NCBI GenBank assembly: GCA_037447605.1
Contig: CM074811.1
Location: 3,608,500-3,655,760, forward strand
Source of the DNA: Zygnema circumcarinatum
Taxonomy: Eukaryota > Streptophyta > Zygnematophyceae > Zygnematales > Zygnemataceae
Reading direction: 5' to 3'
DNA length: 47,261 nucleotides
In this document: one piece after another, positions 36,532-46,770 of the stretch
Numbering within the stretch: the stretch's first letter is position 1
Layout of the letters: every line of letters starts with the position of its first letter
Position numbers and translations under genes: made by a program
Notes under the pieces: model-generated
The model's database searches: none
Told to the model about the DNA's origin: nothing
The model's input: only the letters and a program-made list of their open reading frames with translations

Positions 36532-37751
36532 TCAATAGCGTCCAGTGATATTTTTTAAGGCAACGCCAGCCAGAGTGCTCGTGAGAATAAGCAGAGAACG
36601 AGGGCCTCCGGCAGCAGCCACAACCTTCTTGTAGCTTGGGCGGTTCTTTGCGTCGCCCCAGAACTTGCTCACTGCTGGCCGAGGAGCAATCAACTCCTGC
36701 TGCTTCTTCAGCATGTCTACTCGAGCCAAGATTGTCATCAATCCAACGTCAGCCATAGAGAAGGCCTCCCCGGCAAGAAATGGCGTCTGCCCTAACTGCG
36801 TCTCTGCTGCATCTAAAATACCGACCAGTTTATTATGCTCTGCCTCCACAATCTCCGGCTTTTGAAAATCCTCCGCCAGCTTCGTTGCGCTTTCAATCTT
36901 CTTGTCATAGAACTCTACAAGTTCAGGACTCTCCGCTTTCCGGGCTTGCAAAACCTTCAATCTGAAGCTTGAGAGGAACAAAGAGGTCTCTTTCTTTTGG
37001 TTAGCGTAAGTGTACAAGTTGTCATCCCAGGTGACGAACTTATCGAACCATTCCCACACCTTCGAACGGTCCACCTTGTCTCCGCCTAGCGGCTCACCAA
37101 CGCTGTCGGCATACCTGCACAAATTTCCGGAAAAAGCCATTTATTCCACGGCAGAAGTCAGCCCGGACCTGCAACTTCAGTGCCAAGCAGACAGGTTGCC
37201 CTGTGTGTGGAGCGATTCTATACATGTTCACACTTGCAAGCAGGATGAGTGACAGTTGCGAAGCATGTTCGCAAAGGACCGTCGGGCAAGCTTCAAGAAA
37301 AGTTGTCACACCTGTACTAGTCACGCTGCTTTATCACTACAGACATGGTCACTGCAACGAACAAAGCTTACTTCAAAATATCAACGCTGTTAGGAATGAT
37401 TCTCTCCCCGAGAATCAGCGCAGGAACGGTCGCATTGGAATTTATTTTGAAGTACGATCCCCGGAAGTTCTCTCCAAGCAGGATGTTGATGTTCTTCACG
37501 TGGTAGGGGATGCTCTTCTCCTCGAGGCCGAGGCGCGCCCTCTGCGCAGCGAATGACAGCGGGAAAGAGTAGAGCACCTGCAGGCCCGGCCGGGACAGAG
37601 AGAGGCGAGAGAGGAGGAGGGAGAGGATGAGGGCGAGAGCGAGAGTGAAAGGGACAACGACCTGCTGACCGCACACCACAAGGCCATTCCTCTCAATCTT
37701 CATAAATCCCCCTCTGAAGGCAGCACGCTCGCTTACCGCGCTCTCAGCCAT
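36532..37751 (-). CDS. TCHQD/GDAP1-type glutathione S-transferase
   Basis: Exons on the minus strand: 37751-37372 and 37114-36532, in phase. The thioredoxin-fold half reads LYSFPLSFAAQRARLGLEEK, then NATVPALILG and NSVDILKYADS. The helical half has ESPELVEFYDKKIESATKL, TPFLAGEAFSMADVGLMTIL and RPSYKKV, as in plant TCHQD-class GSTs and GDAP1. The protein ends with a hydrophobic stretch LLILTSTLAGVALKNI plus RY, which looks like a membrane tail anchor. Between NGLV and VLYSFP there are 33 extra in-frame codons (37676-37578) that look like an intron: GT start, a long C/T tract and CCTGCAG end. Removing them gives 287 residues, close to the family norm; keeping them gives 320. The start at 37751 has strong context (GCCATGG); a second ATG at 37703 would give 271 residues. 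The substrate is unknown. Confidence 0.92.
37578..37676 (-). other. In-frame intron-like segment in the GST gene
   Basis: On the minus strand this 99-bp stretch starts GTGTGCGG, contains a nearly pure C/T tract (CTCTCGCCCTCATCCTCTCC and onward) and ends CCTGCAG. It has no stop codon and is a multiple of three, so retention would insert 33 residues, mostly Leu/Ser/Val. The GST fold normally starts right after it, so I think it is usually spliced out. Confidence 0.65.
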
Positions 37752-38292
37752 GGCGTCCCTCCACTCGTCTCTCCCTCTCCCACTCTCTCTCCCTCTCCTT
37801 CTCCCTCGCCCTCTCTCTCCCTGGAGGCCGAGGTCTACGCGCTCGCCCGCTGTCCTGCTGGCCGCGCGCGCTCAGACCGCCACGTGGCACAGGCCGCCGG
37901 GCCAACCAATCAGCGCCAAAGGACGCTCCGGTTCGCTCCGCCACGTGGCTCGGTCTGGCGACGAGGAAGGCTGGAGGAAGCTTCGTCCCAATCGCCCACC
38001 ATAGACGTCATATCCGTGTTTGCTTACGTACTGACACAGTACGGCATGACTCAGTACGGAGTCGTATGAGTGTACGGTAGATGGGGTTGGCGCACAGCAG
38101 AGCAGAGCTCCGGGAGGGGGTGAACTGCCTGCCTCGCGCACTAACGCTGGGAGGGAGAGAGTGAGGGAGGGAGGCCCGGGGAGGAGGGGCGAGAGAGGGA
38201 GGGGAGGAAGGGGACAGTTGAATAGGGAAGAGGAGAGAGCTGAACAAGGGGAAAAGGCGGAGGAGAAGGGAATAGGGCGAGAGGTGCCAGCC
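37752..38292. promoter_or_regulatory. Divergent promoter region, GST / CCDC12
   Basis: About 540 bp between head-to-head start codons. The GST side (37760-37825) is C/T-rich on the plus strand. The CCDC12 side (38150-38290) is G/A-rich with GGGAGG repeats, probably its 5' UTR. CCACGTGG boxes occur at 37878-37886 (as GCCACGTGGC) and again at 37940-37950. They resemble plant G-box elements, at the level of a motif match. Confidence 0.5.
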
Positions 38293-39956
38293 ATGGAGGA
38301 GGCTGTCGCACGCAGAGAGAAGTTGCGGGCCTTGCGGGAAGCGGCTGAGCTGAGTGGAAAAGGTGCGGACGGCGCTGCTGGACCGGCGCACGCTGAGAAT
38401 GCGGCGTCGACAGGGACAGGGGAGGCCAGAAACGGAGATCCTGTCTCTAATGGCGCGCCGCAGGACAAGGAGAATGAAGAAGCGGATACGGACGAGCCGT
38501 AGGTTTTCCCGTGAACCCTGAAGCTTTTTGCGTGGATGTCATTGCTATAGGCCCTTTGCGTAAGCACTGGAATCACTTCCGCCGCTCACATAAACTTCTG
38601 GTTTCCCAATTACTCGTCGTAAGCACCTTCACTACTGATAAGGCATAAGGTTTTATTTTAGTTTCCTCTCTAGCACAGTGGCGGACTCTGCAATTCATTG
38701 CAAATGCTGCGGGTAAAGATTATGGAAAGGTATCTGTGGATTTGCGGTCATGGAATAGGTCAAGTCAGCTGCCACCTCATGTACCAGCTCGGCCGCCTCT
38801 AATTCTCAATCACTCTTCACTCGGATCTTTTCGTTTCTATCACCTTCGCTGATTGAAACACTGCAATTGCTGCTCACTGGGTTTGGAAATAGACCTGTGT
38901 CGGGCCAATTGCATTTTTTTTTTTTGAAGAATTCTTTTGTTTCGATGAAATAGAAATATCACTAGTGTTGGTTTATCATGAGAATCCGTCCACGTCATCT
39001 TCTTTCGGAAATACCATCCAAAGAGTCTGTTTCAATGAAGACTGAGTGACGCTTCGTTGTAACTTTGAGCCACGTTCAATGTGAGAAGATTTATCAAGCT
39101 GAAATCACAGGGATTCAGTGACGTCGTCAGTATCATCTCACCTTGTTTTTGCGTGGTCCTTAATGGCGGCAGGCCAGTAATGTTCCGCAACTACCTTCCG
39201 CGAGACCAGGAACTTCACGGAGCCAGAATACCGCCTCCTGCTCGCCCCAGATTTGAAGATCCAGTCGCGCCAAATCCGTCAGATGCAGAAAAAACAGAGG
39301 TGAGTATGTAACAGACGCATGTAAGACGTATATTTATGGCCCGAGATGAGGCAAAACGTGGGAGCCAAGTCACGCATATGGGCCAGTTTCGATGTGAGGA
39401 CAGAAAGAGAGAGGGCCCCAATGTTTCCATCCTCTCATTCGCAATTACGTACATGTGCAGGATCCATTGACGAGTATTGCGCCCAGAAAGCCTGACTGGG
39501 ATTTGCGCAGAGATGTTGCACAAAGACTTGCAAAGTTGGATAGGCGAACTCAACGAGCCATGGTTGAGCTTATGCGTAAGCAGCCCTCTTCTCGTAGTTC
39601 GTTGGGCGTGCAGGCGGAGTAGAAGTTGCACTCGTCCATATCCCCTCTCTTTCTCCCCTTTTCTCTCTTTCTTCTCTCAGTTGGTGGTTACTCTCACTTG
39701 TCAGTCGATAAATAGTTGTTTAGGTTGTGTTTAGCGGCTATCTGCCTTGTTAGTAGTCGTGTTGCTCGTTTTAGGGTTTTTGTAAAGCCGGTTTCCAAGA
39801 GGCAGTTCGCGGTGGCTCACTTTTCAACTGTAATTTTTTTTACGTGCAGATGAGGAAGAAAAGAGGCGGCAAGAAGAGGCCCAGGGTGAAGAGGAGGAAG
39901 GTGATGACGACGGTGACGCCACCGACGCCGGGAATGGCGTTGAGCACAGCGGCTGA
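38293..39956 (+). CDS. CCDC12 / Cwf18 spliceosome protein
   Basis: Four inferred exons: 38293-38498, 39173-39299, 39461-39575 and 39850-39956. They are in phase and give 184 residues, near the normal length of the family. The N-terminus has the basic EEAVARREKLRALREAA helix, then an Ala/Gly/Glu-rich linker. The conserved core is FRNYLPRDQELHGARIPP and SIAPRKPDWDLRRDVAQRL, followed by LAKLDRRTQRAMVELM, as in CCDC12 and fission yeast Cwf18. The last exon is an acidic coiled-coil tail (EEEKRRQEEAQGEEEEGDDD). The protein is a component of activated spliceosomes. It is divergent from the GST gene and convergent with isocitrate lyase. Confidence 0.96.
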
Positions 39957-41069
39957 TAGCGCTACAGATGTCGCGCTCTCTTTTTCACTTGCGGCCGCTC
40001 TCATTTCACGTTGCATAGCGGCTTTCATGAGGAAGATTTCTCAATCAATGTTAAGAGATTTCAGCTTGTGAATGCAAAGCTTTGGCCTTGAGGGAAAAAC
40101 AGGGCTTCTTTCATTCCTTCGCTTCGTACAAACGCTCGTTGGTGTAGGCAGTAGTGGATGCAAATTCAAGCAGTGGATTTGTGCTCATGATTTTGAAATT
40201 TGTGGGTAGTGAGAGGTCTCGACCGTGTCCATTGGTGGAGCTTTGAAAAAAGTTTTGATGGACTTTTAGTTGCCGTTGCGTTTTTGTCGGAGCTGAACAG
40301 TAGCTCGTTGGCATGATGGTCGTAGAAGCATCATCGCTCAGAGCCATTGCGACCCGCCAGACGGCCTCTGCGGCCTACTGTCGGCAGGCACAAGGTAGCA
40401 GCACAGCGCGCACTGCAAGCGCAGAACTGGTTGCGGGGAGTGCCTTGGGCCGCGGGCCTCGCTGCTTCGGTCCGCATGGCGTGGATGGATGGCGCCTGCA
40501 GGGGGGAGGGCATGTGCGCGTATCTTCCCTCCCCTGGCGGCGGCCGGCAGTGCGCCGGACATGCCGCAGGCGCCTTCCTGTGGCCTTCCGGCCTCCAAGG
40601 GAGTTTCACAATGTGGCCGGCAGTGCACTCTGCCTGCCTGAAGGTGCCCGTTCTCGCTGTCGCGAAACTGCCGCATCCGACTGGTGTGAGACACCAATGG
40701 CATTGAAACAAATAGGGCGGCGTCCCACTCCATTCCATCCATGCCCCCATGCAGCAATTGTGCACACACCACTCCTGCATGCAGCAAGAGAGAGGCTCGC
40801 CACACCAAGCGCCAAAGGCTGCAATCTGGGATCTCAAAAGTGATCCCCTGATCTTTGCTTCCCAAAAGAATGCTACAACGGCAACGAAGAAAAAACAAAA
40901 GAATTATCGCAAAGCGCAATCGAGAACGTAAACCAATCTGAGCCCAGAGATCCTACTACCAGAATAACTTCCCCCTTGTCTGATAGCTCCGGCAGACCCA
41001 ACAATGAAAAAACTATGCAAACTGTTCTACACACGAGCTGCTCCTCCCGCCTTCGTCTTCGCCAATACT
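39957..41069. other. Convergent intergenic region with GC-rich block
   Basis: This interval lies between the CCDC12 and isocitrate lyase stop codons. 40340-40800 is GC-rich and carries overlapping open frames on both strands (up to 193 codons). No recognisable motif, start context or splice pattern supports a gene. The flanks are AT-richer, as expected of 3' UTRs. Confidence 0.5.
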
Positions 41070-43290
41070 CTACAGCTTGGAGTGAGCCTCCAGCTTGAAC
41101 TGATCCTCCGTCACACCTGTCCAAACAACCGACCAAGCCACTCCGTGTCAGCGTGTTCCCCTGTTGCTCGCCTTCTAGCTGCAGACAGACCAGATAAAGG
41201 CACTATTCGCTCACCTTTGCCCATGGCCGCAGTGGACGAAATTCCTCCAGTGACGGTCTTCATAAGCTGGTCGTAGTAGTTGGCTCCGGACCAGGTCTGG
41301 TGAGCGAGCGTCTCCACGCCGTGAGTCCTCTCCTGCCTCTGAATGTCCTCCACATAGGCCAGCATACCACGCTGTGCGAAATCCCGTGCAAAGGTATCTG
41401 CTATAAGGGCATTCCCGTGAAATCCTGCCAAAGTGATGAATTGCCAGACAAAGCCCATTTTGGCAAGCGCAGGAATGAAATCCTGCATTTCACGGTCGTT
41501 CATTCCAGCAGCATCCCAGTTGAACGACGGAGACAAGTTGTAAGCCAGCATCACTTCAGGATGCTTCGCCTTAACGCCCTCTGCAAACTCCCTGGCTTGG
41601 TTAATGTCTGGCTTCGCAGTTTCCATCCACAGGAGGTCGGCATAAGGAGCGAATGCGCGTCCACGTGCAACACAGGCCTTGGTGCTGCCCTGGAAGCGAT
41701 AGAATCCCTCACGAGTACGTGGAAGATCCCAATCCCAGAAGACATTTCCAGCTCCCAGCTGAGATGCCAACTCTCGAGCCTCACCATGTGAAAGATTGTC
41801 CACCTGGCTAAACCACCTGTCTAAACGGCGCGCCTTTTCACTCTCAGGAAGGACCAACCTGCGGAGGCTATCTGCTACAGTGTCAGCGAACGTGCGCAAG
41901 TCAGCTTCAGCAATCCACTTGTCCTCGATACCCTGAAGCTCAGCGCCAGACTTGCCGGCTGCAGTTGCTGCAGCCATCACGTCCACCAGGGCTTTGCCCT
42001 TCACGGCAGAGTTGCTGGCTCCCAGAATGAACGGGTGATCTCTGCTATCCACGTTTGTCATAATGAGAGTGGCAGCGACAGAGTCTGACCTAGCCACAAG
42101 GACGCTCTCGACACCCATAATATCCATCTGCAGTCTCGCAGCAACAAGGCGATTGATGTGCTCCGAAGTAGCCACCAGCACCTTGCCAGCCATATGACCG
42201 CACTTCTTTGTCACAGAAGCCTGATCCTCCATGTGAATGCCCGCGGCACCTCTCTCCACAAATAATTTTACCAGCTTCACAGTTGCACTGATCCCACCAA
42301 ATCCGGTGTCAGCATCAGCAATGAGGGGAGCCAAGTAGTCCACATAAGGAGTCTTTGCGCGCTGCTCCTTTGTCATCTTGAACCGCGCCTCACGCTGTTT
42401 GCGGTCATGAAAGCACTGAGCAAAAAACAGGTGCTCGACCTTGTTGGGCACGGTATCGTAAGGATAGTCTGCAAGGTCAGGTCCTGGCTCATTTGTTGTC
42501 GCTGCGGTGGAGGCGCACTGCCATCCAGACACGTAGATCGTATCAAGATATTTGCCCATCTGAGCTACCTGGACCGGGTCCAGAGCTCCAAAAGTGCGAG
42601 AGCAGCTGTTGTTCGCCTGGTGGCGCTTAAGGATTCTCCAAAGCTGCACCAGAACAAAAAACACACCTCAGAAGGAATAAGCACATCTGTTTCCGGATGT
42701 CTTGCGCTCACCTTCTATTCCACTGGATTGTGCTGCCTCTCTAAGCAAGGTAATGGAATTGTCGCTTAGTATTTCAAAAAACATATTTTGCAAGTATGAA
42801 TGAAAAAACTATGCCAAATGTACCTTCTTTGCTTGCTCGCCAGAGGCATAATGCTTAGGCAGGCTATCACGCAGGCGAACAACATCCTCCGCACTATAGG
42901 GCCTGCTGGTCAGATGAAACCGCTGCGACTCCCACCACCGCGCAACTTCCACGACCTCCGCATCGAAAGCACGCTGCTCAGCTTCTACGAACTGCAGCTC
43001 CAAGAAAGTACTGGTCAGGATTTTCAACTTAGAAACACAATAAAGTAGCACGTCTCAGCATGCGCTTACAACGACTCTGCGAGAGGCAATATCATAAAGT
43101 ATAAAGAAATTTATCTCGAGCACCAAGCACCAGACCAATCCTGCAACATCATACATGGACCATCAGCTTTTTTCCACAAATCAAAAGATTAAGAAATAAA
43201 AAATAAGCCGAAACTCACGTTATGAACCTCCTGAGGACTGGCGTTTGCAAGAACACCAAACTTGAAGTTGCCTGATGCACGAAACAGCAT
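41070..43290 (-). CDS. ICL: Isocitrate lyase, peroxisomal (SKL end)
   Basis: Four inferred exons on the minus strand: 43290-43219, 42991-42824, 42643-41215 and 41116-41070. They are in phase and give 571 residues, the normal plant length (about 575). The enzyme splits isocitrate into glyoxylate and succinate in the glyoxylate cycle. The signature KKCGH lies at residues 226-230 (42208-42194). Other blocks include [67 protein letters not shown] and WSGANYYDQ. The C-terminus [14 protein letters not shown] ends in SKL, the canonical peroxisomal PTS1 signal; it is shorter than plant tails, which end SRM or ARM. The start [13 protein letters not shown] is inferred from length and phase. An acceptor just upstream (before HVDRSN) leaves room for a further 5' exon. 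Confidence 0.95.
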
Positions 43291-44024
43291 AGAATCCGGT
43301 GTTAGATTTGACCGATCCACATGCCTAAATGAACAGAGACTGCCATGTCCCTTCCACCTCTAACAACCACGTATACTTCATCGAAGTGATAGTTGACGCC
43401 AAGCTTCTCAGAAAAACTGGAGAAATGAGAATCGGAGGAAAAGGAAAAAACATCCTCCGGAAAAACTTAAAAAGAAAAATGATAATGAACTCCAACTTGC
43501 TGCATGAAAATCATGAGAAGACAAGTTGGAGTTGGAAGTAATACCTGCCATTTTCGGTGAAATATTCGGCTCCTGCTCACAAAAGTGCCCAAAACATATC
43601 CAATCAATAGCAGATCTAAAATGAAAAACTTCATGCCAACTGAATATAGATAGTTAGCAAATAATGGTCATAAAGGTGCTTGTATTCCACAAAAGACTCA
43701 GAATTTCATCAAAAGCTGATCATGCAGCTGCATCCGCTATTCAAATTCTAGAAAGATGTTCATTCAGATGCATCTTCAAGTTATACATACTCTCCGGGCA
43801 AGAGCTCAATTCCGACAGTGCATAGCCTCTCTTCTGATTCCAAAATTCGACACCGATCACGCTACATATTCGGTTGCCAACACATGCTCTGCTGCCAATT
43901 CCGTTCTAGATCACTCAGGGAAGTCAACAGAAACATCGTCATCCATTCATCCTTCCTCCGTACCTTGCCTGTTGCGGTGTCCTGAAAGCGAGCCGGCCCC
44001 CAAGTAGCGCGGCCTTCCTTGCAG

Positions 44025-44080
44025 GCGGGCAGGCAAGCAGGCAAGAAGGCAGGCAGGCAGGCAGGCGGGCAGGCAGAGGA
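44025..44080. repeat. GCAGG/GGCA microsatellite
   Basis: Tandem GCAGGCAGGCAGG with GGGC and AGAA interruptions, inside the GC island upstream of isocitrate lyase. Confidence 0.8.
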
Positions 44081-44471
44081 AGCAGGGCGCGGCGCGGCGG
44101 GCAGCAGGGCGGCCCGCGCGGCTTTTATGCCCTCGCCGCGCGCCAAGCACTGGGCGGGGCGGCGATGGGCGTCTGCGTGCCCGCGCTGACGTGGCGCCAA
44201 CCGCCGTGGTCCCATCCGGCGCCAATCCACGTCGGCGTCCAGTCAGCGCGCTCGCCCGCACCGACCCGCTTTCCACTGACGTGGCTCCCGGCGGATGGCT
44301 GCTCGCCGAGCCCTGCCAGTGCCGCGCCGCCGCGTGGACCTCGCTGGGCCAGATTTGAGCTCGCTGACGAGGGGTCGGCCAATGGGAGGGCGCGAGGCCA
44401 CGTGTCCCTGGGGGCGGGTCCGCGTCCGCGGGAAGGGGAGGGAAGGGGGGGCGCCACGCTGGCTTGGCCTG

Positions 44472-44496
44472 GCGCGGGGCGGGGCGGGGCGGGGCG
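44472..44496. repeat. GGGGC pentamer repeat
   Basis: About five copies of CGGGG in a row. The plus strand has four or more G-runs with single-base loops, so it can form a G-quadruplex. It also matches GC-box promoter elements. Confidence 0.8.
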
Positions 44497-44664
44497 AACG
44501 GCGAGCAGGTCGGCGCGCGGCCGAGCGGTAGAGCGGCCGGTAGGCGGGGAGGGAGGGGCAGGGAGGCGTACGGTCAGTAGGTGGAAGAGGGCAGGGTAGG
44601 GATTGCAAAAACTGCGTGCGTACAAGGGACTTCAGAGTTTTAGATTTCAAAATTACAACGTTGT

Positions 44665-44672
44665 AATAAAAG
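44665..44672. repeat. Target site duplication, left copy
   Basis: AATAAAAG directly left of the transposon end; the identical eight bases follow its right end. Confidence 0.85.
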
Positions 44673-45003
44673 GGGTAGTGATATTTCCACCCCTTTTTTG
44701 GATCCAAACACCCCTTCCCGGCCGGGCAGATTTAAAAAAGGATTAAAAACGGAAAATGCTTTCTTCATACCTTTTTGGAATCGATACCACCCTCCATCGG
44801 CAGATTTTATTTCTGCGAAACAAGGAAAATGATAACCCGTCACCCCATTTGAATATCCCGCCTACCTGAATTTTTTTCACGCGTGCGGTCAATCGCAGCC
44901 GTCGATTCCCTCACAGATCGCAACACGGCAGATCACTATTTGATCTGCAGCCGGGCTCGGTCACAGCGCATGGCACGTGCCCACGTATCCCGCCAAAGTC
45001 CTC
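44673..45003 (+). repeat. Left terminal inverted repeat of the transposon
   Basis: About 330 bp, ending near CCCGCCAAAGTCC. It is paired with 45190-45615 in reverse. The outermost 60 bases are identical between arms apart from the flanking bases. Confidence 0.85.
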
Positions 45004-45189
45004 TTAAAAGTTTGTCCGTACAAATGTAGTACGGTCGAACTTGAGGAACCCAAAATTTCGTACATTGAGATCTTAAACCAATCAAAGTTTTCCACGTCAA
45101 AAATTTAACACGTGGCAGATGTTGATTGGCTGGGAGCTAACAATGACGAGATCTCAGGCCGAGGGACGCGCGCACTCGCACGTGCGATC

Positions 45190-45615
45190 CGGCTTTGGCG
45201 GGACTCGTGGGCGCTTTCCATTCGCTAAGATTGAGCCCGGCTGCAGATCGAACGGTGATCTGCAGTGGTGCGATCTGTGAGGGAATCGACAGCTGCGATT
45301 GACACACACGTGTGAAGGACGGACACCCGCGAACGATCTCGTGGCGGACGGATCTGCCGCTCCGAGCGGATTCGGGCAGGCAGATATTTCTTTCACGCAA
45401 AAAAAAAATTCAGGGAGGCGGGATACAGTATTCAAAATGCGATGACGGGGTATCATTTTCCTTGGTTAGCAAAAATAAATCAGCCGACGGAAGAAGGTGG
45501 GTATCGATTCCAAAAAGGTGTGAAAAAAGCATTTTCTGTTTTTAATCCCTTTTGAACTCTGCCCGGCCGGGAAGGGGTGTTTGGATCCAAAAAAGGGGTG
45601 GAAATATCACTACCC
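45190..45615 (-). repeat. Right terminal inverted repeat of the transposon
   Basis: About 426 bp. Read on the minus strand it follows the left arm, with an extra stretch around 45305-45395 that has no left-arm counterpart, plus scattered substitutions. Confidence 0.82.
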
Positions 45616-45623
45616 AATAAAAG
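45616..45623. repeat. Target site duplication, right copy
   Basis: AATAAAAG directly right of the transposon, identical to 44665-44672. Confidence 0.85.
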
Positions 45624-45804
45624 TTTCAGTTTTAGAACAATTTTAAGCGGCCGTACGACCATTGAAGTTGAACAACATATACAGTAGGGGGTCCTCATAT
45701 TTTCCACCCTGGTTCCGGCCAATATGAGGCGAAAATATTAATTTTGCATATATAAGGTTCGTGTTACGAATAGACGGGCGGCATTATGTTAGAGTTCATG
45801 TTAG

Positions 45805-45881
45805 ACCGTACGTACCGTACCGTACCATATCATATCGTACTGTATCACTATACATCGTATCGTATCGTGACATATCGTGAC
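45805..45881. repeat. CCGTA / ATCGT pentamer microsatellite
   Basis: Degenerate pentamers, first CCGTA/CGTAC then ATCGT, with interruptions. Four clean ATCGT units recur at 46210-46234. Confidence 0.75.
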
Positions 45882-46209
45882 GCATAAGCGTAGTTTTTAG
45901 GACTATGTTGTTCGTCTCATTGATGATGCTATAATTATCAATAGTGGAAGAGCACACCCGTGATGAAATAAATGAGTGAGTTAATATTAGGCTGGGGGTT
46001 GACGGGCTTCCACGGCAATGAAACAAAACTGGGTGCCTTGTGCGACTTGGAAGACGCTCAATACCAAAACACCTCTTAAAGTCAATATGCTTGCCGTGTA
46101 GATGGTCGATGTGGATGGTATATGGAGCAGATGTAACAACTGACGGGCTAATCCCCTCAGTCGTGTGCGGAAATCGCCCAGTCTGCGGTACGTTGGTTGG
46201 ATGACGACA

Positions 46210-46234
46210 GTATCGTATCGTATCGTATCGTATC
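46210..46234. repeat. ATCGT pentamer microsatellite
   Basis: About five tandem copies of GTATC. It is the same motif as the array 330 bp to the left. Confidence 0.8.
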
Positions 46235-46324
46235 CAAGTCAAGAAGACGGGGAGAAGAGCGAGCGCCTCTTACGGCGGCACGAGCGGGGGAATTAGGTGA
46301 GTTTTGCGTGAGCCCGTAACGCCT

Positions 46325-46387
46325 AGTACAGATAGTACGGACAGTATGAAAAGTACGAAAAGTACGGACAGTACGGATAGCACGGCT
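46325..46387. repeat. AGTACGGAC nonamer array, seven units
   Basis: Seven 9-bp units (AGTACGGAC and one- to three-base variants). In one frame it encodes STDSTDS-type repeats, which explains the small open frame here. Confidence 0.82.
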
Positions 46388-46770
46388 AACACAAGTTACC
46401 GTACAAAAAGGTGGTTTCGGCAAAATCGGGGCGAAAATATTGAGGACGCACTCCTTAGGGTGGTAAATACGAGTACGCGGTCGGCAAATTGGCATTCGGT
46501 CGCCAGTCGCCGTTAGAAAGAGTCCAAACAGTTCGAAAGGTTTGGATTTTGAGAATGCAACAACGGCTAATGATTTTCAACATAGATTCGGACGCATAGA
46601 AAAATTACTATGGATTTTAGATAGAAAATAAGGGATGAAATAAGGAGAATTATTTCCACTGTGCAACAGCCATACTTTTTTATACACAGGTTGTTCTATT
46701 ATTTTGTTATTCATACCGTTTCGTTCAAAAGTTTTTTTATAAATTGTATGGAACTCGATCAATGGAAAGT

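Larger units (their letters stand above)
43291..44664. promoter_or_regulatory. Upstream region of isocitrate lyase, with GC island
   Basis: 43291-43950 is AT-rich and may hold 5' UTR introns of the isocitrate lyase gene. 43980-44600 is a dense GC island with a GCAGG-type repeat at 44025-44080 and a GGGGC pentamer run at 44472-44496. GACGTGGC/CCACGT motifs occur near 44188, 44228, 44277 and 44398. It may be the true promoter and first untranslated exon. Open frames across the island run on both strands and are not supported. Confidence 0.45.
44673..45615. mobile_element. 943-bp foldback DNA transposon, non-autonomous
   Basis: Both ends carry the same sequence in inverted orientation, beginning GGGTAGTGATATTTCCACCC, and the element is flanked by a perfect 8-bp duplication (AATAAAAG). 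The arms stay alignable for more than 300 bp, including GGATCCAAACACCCCTTCCC, GGAATCGATACC, GTCGATTCCCTCACAGATCG and GATCTGCAGCCGGGCTC. The right arm holds roughly 90 bp that the left lacks. The loop (about 45004-45189) has no coding frame. An 8-bp duplication fits hAT-like or P-like transposases, but there is no transposase here, so it would need one from elsewhere in the genome. The arms have diverged in small ways, so it is not a brand-new insertion. Confidence 0.9.
45624..46539. other. Gene-free interval with short-period repeats
   Basis: No coding sequence is supported between the transposon and the plastid-like block. It contains CGTAC- and ATCGT-rich microsatellites (45805-45881 and 46210-46234) and an AGTACGGAC nonamer array (46325-46387). 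The rest has no features I recognise. Confidence 0.5.

Noticed and set aside
40331-40919. Open frames up to 193 codons between CCDC12 and isocitrate lyase
   Set aside because: They overlap on both strands in a GC-rich block, with no motif and no phase-consistent exons.
44125-44707. Pro/Arg-rich frames in the GC island
   Set aside because: Composition-driven, open on both strands; one runs into the transposon end.
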